Origin: MVYY01 sp012517575
GTDB taxonomy: Bacteria; Bacteroidota; Bacteroidia; Bacteroidales; Paludibacteraceae
DNA: 64,000 nt
Direction of reading: 5' to 3'
Assembly (NCBI GenBank): GCA_031629035.1
Contig: JAVLUG010000012.1
Location: 1-64,000, forward strand
Position numbers and translations under genes: made by a program. Shown here one piece after another: positions 60,287 to 64,000 of this stretch (its first letter is position 1; the number at the start of each line of letters is the position of its first letter). The notes beneath the pieces were generated by a model. That model was given only the letters and a program-made list of their open reading frames with translations. It made no database searches and had not been told where the DNA came from.

Positions 60287-61354
60287 ATGAAAAAGCATAA
60301 TTTTAATGCGGGGCCATCGGTATTACCTCGTGAAGTGATTGAGAAAACAGCACAAGCGGTATTGGATTTCAATGGTTCCGGATTGTCAATTTTGGAAATT
60401 AGCCATCGTTCTAAAGATTTTCAGGCAGTAATGGATGAAGCCATTGCCCTTTTTAAAGAATTGTTGGAAATTCCTTCGGGTTATTCGGTTGTTTTTCTGG
60501 GTGGAGGTGCAAGTTTGCAATTCTGCATGGTTCCATTCAACCTGCTTGAAAAAAAAGCTGCTTATTTGCTTACCGGCACTTGGGCCAGTAAAGCTTACAA
60601 AGAAGCAAAAGGTTTTGGAGAAGTAGTAGAAGTCGCTTCTTCCAAAGATGCTAATTTCAGTTATATCCCCAAAAATTATGTTATCCCGATAGACGTCGAT
60701 TATTTTCATATTACAACCAACAATACAATTTTCGGAACTGAAATTCTTACCGATATCGATTCTCCGGTGCCTTTGGTTGCCGACATGTCTTCCGATATTT
60801 TTTCCCGTCCTGTTGATGTGTCAAAATATGGTGTGATTTATGGAGGAGCACAGAAAAACCTGGGCCCTGCAGGGTTGGCTTTTGCCATTGTAAAAGAAGA
60901 ACTTCTGGGCAAAGTCTCTCGTCATATTCCAACCATGCTCGATTACAGAATTCATATCGAAAATGGTTCTATGTTCAATACGCCACCTGTTCTTCCCATT
61001 TACTCGGCACTCGAAACTTTACGCTGGTTGAAAGCTAATGGCGGTTTGGTTGCAATGGAAAAGAAAAATATTGCCAAAGCAGAATTGCTCTATAATGAAA
61101 TCGACCGCAACAAGTTATTTGTAGGAACGGCAGCCAAAGAAGATCGTTCCCGCATGAATATTTGCTTTGTTATGAAACCCGAATATCAGGAATTGGAAGC
61201 CGAATTTCTTAAATTTGCTTCCGATCGCGGAATGGTTGGAATCAAAGGACATCGTTCTGTAGGTGGTTACCGCGCTTCTATTTACAATGCGCTTCCTATC
61301 GAAAGTGTTCAAGCTTTGATTGACTGCATGCAGGAATTTGAAAAATTGCATTGA
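60287..61354 (+). CDS. serC: Phosphoserine aminotransferase
   Basis: This 355-residue PLP enzyme converts 3-phosphohydroxypyruvate to phosphoserine and also serves pyridoxine synthesis. It starts KKHNFNAGPSVLPREVIEKT, with ILEISHRSKDF and FLGGGASLQF binding PLP and phosphate. The Schiff-base Lys is in VIYGGAQKNLGPAGL, and HRSVGGYRASIYNALP near the end binds substrate. It is followed 88 bases later by serA on the same strand. Confidence 0.97.
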   Translation: MKKHNFNAGPSVLPREVIEKTAQAVLDFNGSGLSILEISHRSKDFQAVMDEAIALFKELLEIPSGYSVVFLGGGASLQFCMVPFNLLEKKAAYLLTGTWASKAYKEAKGFGEVVEVASSKDANFSYIPKNYVIPIDVDYFHITTNNTIFGTEILTDIDSPVPLVADMSSDIFSRPVDVSKYGVIYGGAQKNLGPAGLAFAIVKEELLGKVSRHIPTMLDYRIHIENGSMFNTPPVLPIYSALETLRWLKANGGLVAMEKKNIAKAELLYNEIDRNKLFVGTAAKEDRSRMNICFVMKPEYQELEAEFLKFASDRGMVGIKGHRSVGGYRASIYNALPIESVQALIDCMQEFEKLH

Positions 61355-61441
61355 TGTTGTTTATGCCAACATAAGTTTTCATCTATTATATATTAACGTA
61401 AATAATTCTTCTTTGCTGAAAAGAAGATAAAAAATTTGCTT

Positions 61442-62362
61442 ATGAAAATACTTGTAGCTACTGATAAACCATTTGCCAAAGTGGCAGTGGATGGAATTCG
61501 GGCAGAAGTGGAAGCCGCAGGTTACGAACTTGCCTTGCTCGAAAAATATACCGAAAAGCAGCAATTGCTCGATGCCGTAGCTGATGCTGATGCTTTAATT
61601 GTTCGCAGTGATATTGTCGATGCGGAAGTGATAAAGGCAGCAAAAAAATTGAAAATTGTTGTACGTGCCGGCGCCGGTTATGACAATATTGACCTTGATG
61701 CGGCCACCAAAGCAAATGTTTGTGTCATGAATACGCCCGGGCAAAATTCCAATGCCGTTGCTGAACTGGTTTTCGGATTTTTGGTTTATGCAGTCCGTAA
61801 TTTTTATAACGGCACTTCAGGAACAGAGTTGAAAGGGAAAAAATTGGGTATTCATGCTTACGGGAATGTGGGCAGAAATGTGGCCAGGATTGCAAAAGGC
61901 TTCGATATGCAGTTATTTGCCTACGACGCCTATTGTCCGGCTGAAGTTATTAAAAATGATGGCGTTACTCCTTTGACTTCTGTCGAAGAGCTGTATGCTT
62001 CATGCGATATGATTTCCATTCATATTCCGGCAACTCCTGAAACAAAAAAATCCATCAATGCTTCTTTGCTGGGGAAATTGCCAAAAGGTGCGGTCATAGT
62101 GAATACTGCCCGTAAGGAAGTAATAAATGAAGAAGATTTGATAAACTTCATGACTTCGCGTAATGATATTAAATATGTTACAGACATTATGCCTGACCAG
62201 CACGCAGTTTTTTCCGAAAAATTTCCTGAACGTTATTTTTCGACACCAAAGAAAATGGGGGCTCAAACTGCCGAAGCCAATATCAATGCAGGTATTGCTG
62301 CCGCCAAGCAAATTGTGGCATTTTTCAAAACAGGAGATGAACGCTTCCGCGTAAATAAATAA
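61442..62362 (+). CDS. serA: D-3-phosphoglycerate dehydrogenase, short lysine type
   Basis: This 306-residue NAD-dependent enzyme makes phosphohydroxypyruvate for serine synthesis. It holds VVRAGAGYDNIDLDAATK (catalytic-region), the NAD fold GIHAYGNVGRNVARI and NTARKEVINEEDL. No ACT or allosteric domain is present. The usual catalytic TPHxGA is TPKKMGA (268-274), with Lys270/271 where the His should be. This matches the lysine type (IIIK) described from Entamoeba and Bacteroides relatives. The start at ATG 61442 is preferred over TTG 61436. A terminator follows. Confidence 0.94.
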   Translation: MKILVATDKPFAKVAVDGIRAEVEAAGYELALLEKYTEKQQLLDAVADADALIVRSDIVDAEVIKAAKKLKIVVRAGAGYDNIDLDAATKANVCVMNTPGQNSNAVAELVFGFLVYAVRNFYNGTSGTELKGKKLGIHAYGNVGRNVARIAKGFDMQLFAYDAYCPAEVIKNDGVTPLTSVEELYASCDMISIHIPATPETKKSINASLLGKLPKGAVIVNTARKEVINEEDLINFMTSRNDIKYVTDIMPDQHAVFSEKFPERYFSTPKKMGAQTAEANINAGIAAAKQIVAFFKTGDERFRVNK

Positions 62363-62385
62363 TTATCTCTTTGCACTTATAAAAC

Positions 62386-62420
62386 AAAGGCTGCTTGATT
62401 TTTTCGAGTGGCCTTTTTTC
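62386..62420 (+). terminator. Intrinsic terminator after serA
   Basis: AAAGGC (62386-62391) pairs with GCCTTT (62411-62416), with inner CTTGA/TCGAG pairing, and runs into TTTTTT. Confidence 0.7.
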
Positions 62421-62521
62421 TTGTAAATAATTTGTTCACAGAGTAATAGTTGTTTTTTCATCAAAAATTTTTTCTCATCTTTTCGCAGTCAATTGGGCTT
62501 CCCTGTTTGCAAAAATTGTTT

Positions 62522-62529
62522 TATCTTTG
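62522..62529 (+). promoter_or_regulatory. Probable -7 element for the flavodiiron gene
   Basis: TATCTTTG fits TAnnTTTG, 62 bases before the ATG at 62591. Its position argues against any start upstream of it. Confidence 0.5.
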
Positions 62530-62590
62530 TATCCTGATTTTTTTTATAACTTTACGTGGAGAATCGCAGCTAAATAAAATTTTCTTTAAC

Positions 62591-63799
62591 ATGTTTCATA
62601 ACAGGCAAATAACCCAAGATATATATTACGTCGGCGTAAACGACAGGCAAAAGGTTAAATTTGAAAATCTGGTTCCACTTTACAACGGAGTTTCCTATAA
62701 CGCTTACTTGGTGTTGGATGAAAAAACCGCTTTGATAGATACAGTTGATATTCATTTTGGCGAAATACTGGTTGATAAAATTCAATCGCAGCTGCAGGGA
62801 AGAGATTTAGATTATCTGATTATCAATCATATGGAGCCTGATCATTCTGGGTCTATTCGACTGTTGAGAAAATATTTTCCCAACCTTGTAATTGTTGGCA
62901 ACGAAAGAGCACTTGACATGGTGGAAGGTTTTTATGGAATTGGTGGAGCGACTTTGAAAATTCAGGATGAACAAATACTTTCCTTAGGCCGACACCAGTT
63001 GCAGTTTTTTTTAACCCCGATGGTTCATTGGCCGGAAACCATGATGACTTATGACATGAAGGAAAAGATTCTTTTTTCGGGAGATGCTTTTGGCTGTTTT
63101 GGCTCGCTGGATGGTGGCGTAATAGATACTGAACTTGAGTTGGATAGATATTGGGAAGAAATGTATCGATATTATGCTAATATTATTGGGAAGTATGGTT
63201 CTCCTGTGCAGAAAGCCATAAAAAAGCTTGCTCCCGTTCCTTTCGAAATAATTTGCAGTACGCATGGGCCTGTATGGAAAGCGTATCGGCAAAAAGCTGT
63301 CGATATTTACGACCGTTTAAGTCGTTTCGAAGCAGAAGAAGGAGTGGTGATAGTTTATGGTTCTATGTACGGAACTACCGAATTAATGGCCGAAACTGTA
63401 GCACAAGGTTTGTCCGAAGCAGGAATAAAACCCGTAATCGTCCACAATGTATCCAATCAAGATCTTTCGGTTATTTTAAGTGATATCTACAAATATCGTG
63501 GTTGCATAATGGGTAGCCCTACTTACAACAACGGACTTTTTCCTGAATTAGAAGATTTGATAAAAAAAATTGAAAGTCGCGGAGTTAAAAATCGTATTTT
63601 TGGATGCTTTGGTTCTTATTCATGGTCAGGAGCTGCTGTCAAAAATTTGAGTGAATTTGCTCACCACATGAGTTGGAAAATGGTGGAACAAACTGTGGAA
63701 GAAAAGCAGGGCTTGAAAAAAGATAATTACGAATTATGCCTGAAGTTAGGCCATCAGGTCGCCTCGTTGCTGATCGATACGCAACAAAAAAACAACTGA
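62591..63799 (+). CDS. A-type flavodiiron protein (FprA/ROO-like)
   Basis: The 402-residue product (start at 62591; the open frame extends upstream past the promoter) has an MBL-like diiron domain (about 1-250) with the ligand set HMEPDHSGS (HxExDH), VHWPETMMTY, FSGDAFGCFG (Asp) and CSTHGPVWK (His), then a C-terminal flavodoxin domain (about 255-400; VIVYGSMYGTTELMAE binding FMN). All iron ligands appear intact. Such proteins reduce O2 to water or NO to N2O in anaerobes, so this one likely protects the cytoplasm. Its electron donor is not evident nearby. Confidence 0.95.
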   Translation: MFHNRQITQDIYYVGVNDRQKVKFENLVPLYNGVSYNAYLVLDEKTALIDTVDIHFGEILVDKIQSQLQGRDLDYLIINHMEPDHSGSIRLLRKYFPNLVIVGNERALDMVEGFYGIGGATLKIQDEQILSLGRHQLQFFLTPMVHWPETMMTYDMKEKILFSGDAFGCFGSLDGGVIDTELELDRYWEEMYRYYANIIGKYGSPVQKAIKKLAPVPFEIICSTHGPVWKAYRQKAVDIYDRLSRFEAEEGVVIVYGSMYGTTELMAETVAQGLSEAGIKPVIVHNVSNQDLSVILSDIYKYRGCIMGSPTYNNGLFPELEDLIKKIESRGVKNRIFGCFGSYSWSGAAVKNLSEFAHHMSWKMVEQTVEEKQGLKKDNYELCLKLGHQVASLLIDTQQKNN

Positions 63800-63869
63800 A
63801 TGTAAAAAACAATTTTGTCCGTGTTTTTTTGAAATAGGACAAACAAACATATTTTTTATCATCATAAAA

Positions 63870-64000
63870 ATGGAAAACAATCATTCTTCAGGTATTGGGA
63901 AAATCAATCTGTTCCTTATCGCAGCAGGTTTTATAGTTATTGTCATAGGTTTTTTCCTTATGACGGGTTCTTCTACCGAAGTAAAGTTCAACCCGGATAT
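63870..64000 (+). CDS. DUF3098 family membrane protein (partial)
   Basis: The ATG at 63870 opens a frame running off the window end, giving 43 residues: a polar start, the helix INLFLIAAGFIVIVIGFFLM, then TGSSTEVKFNPD. This matches the short two-helix DUF3098 proteins of Bacteroidota, which often sit near uppP; function unknown. The 3' part lies outside the window. Confidence 0.8.
   Translation, partial: MENNHSSGIGKINLFLIAAGFIVIVIGFFLMTGSSTEVKFNPD

Noticed and set aside
62450..62590. Hydrophobic N-terminal extension of the flavodiiron protein, resembling a signal peptide
   Set aside because: It spans the TATCTTTG element at 62522-62529; the family is cytoplasmic and starts near MFHNRQITQDIYYVG at 62591.

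Overview
This 64 kb window is a chromosomal stretch of an AT-rich member of the Bacteroidota, most likely of the order Bacteroidales. The signs are: many start regions preceded by the Bacteroidota -7 element TAnnTTTG rather than a Shine-Dalgarno site; the type IX secretion regulator PorX beside a PorW/SprE-like lipoprotein; an S46 dipeptidyl-peptidase; DUF4270, DUF3098 and HU-CCDC81/SPOR proteins; an ArgF'-type ornithine carbamoyltransferase; a KdsA-KdsC fusion; and a short lysine-type SerA. An A-type flavodiiron protein fits an anaerobic or microaerobic life. Genus cannot be fixed from the sequence alone.

The accessory part is the first 4 kb. The tail of what looks like an IS transposase (2-103) is followed by two tandem orphan Rhs-tip cassettes. 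Each has a ~259 bp 5' direct repeat encoding the end of an Rhs core, a unique toxin-like tip, an overlapping immunity-like gene, a hairpin terminator and a ~450 bp structured 3' repeat. Tip 1 looks like a serine lipase/esterase and is paired with a small three-helix membrane protein. Tip 2 carries an L,D-transpeptidase (YkuD) signature and is paired with a lipoprotein. This is the most likely site of poorly described biology here.

From 4 kb on the window is dense housekeeping sequence. 4-12 kb: aldo/keto reductase, Hsp20, DPP7-type peptidase, ComB-like phosphatase, ribosomal protein S16, an HU/SPOR protein and RfbB. 12-17 kb (minus): panC-panD-hisH-tgt-lptG. 17-25 kb: a stand-alone GT5 N-domain protein with DUF4270, then der, ctpA and the mpl-comEB pair. 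24-31 kb: MBL hydrolase, gamma-carbonic anhydrase, a radical SAM-glycosyltransferase pair, a DUF3267 metalloprotease-like protein, dnaG and a small membrane protein. 31-37 kb: porW-like and porX, then a divergent DapB relative. 37-41 kb: arginine genes argF', argB and argE with apt inserted. 41-46 kb (minus): LOG, GH16-like pseudoenzyme, kdsA-kdsC fusion, kdsD and a radical SAM/SPASM protein, a Kdo-centred operon. 46-55 kb: gyrB, suhB, DUF2148, MFS, an old yellow enzyme, TerC, and rpoN with a 16 bp perfect palindrome over its promoter. 55-64 kb: PAP2-like membrane protein, a BtuB-like receptor under a cobalamin riboswitch, an LtaS-like sulfatase, serC-serA, the flavodiiron protein and the start of a DUF3098 gene cut by the window end.

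No rRNA, tRNA or CRISPR array was seen. Functions rest on motif recognition by eye; no database search was run.
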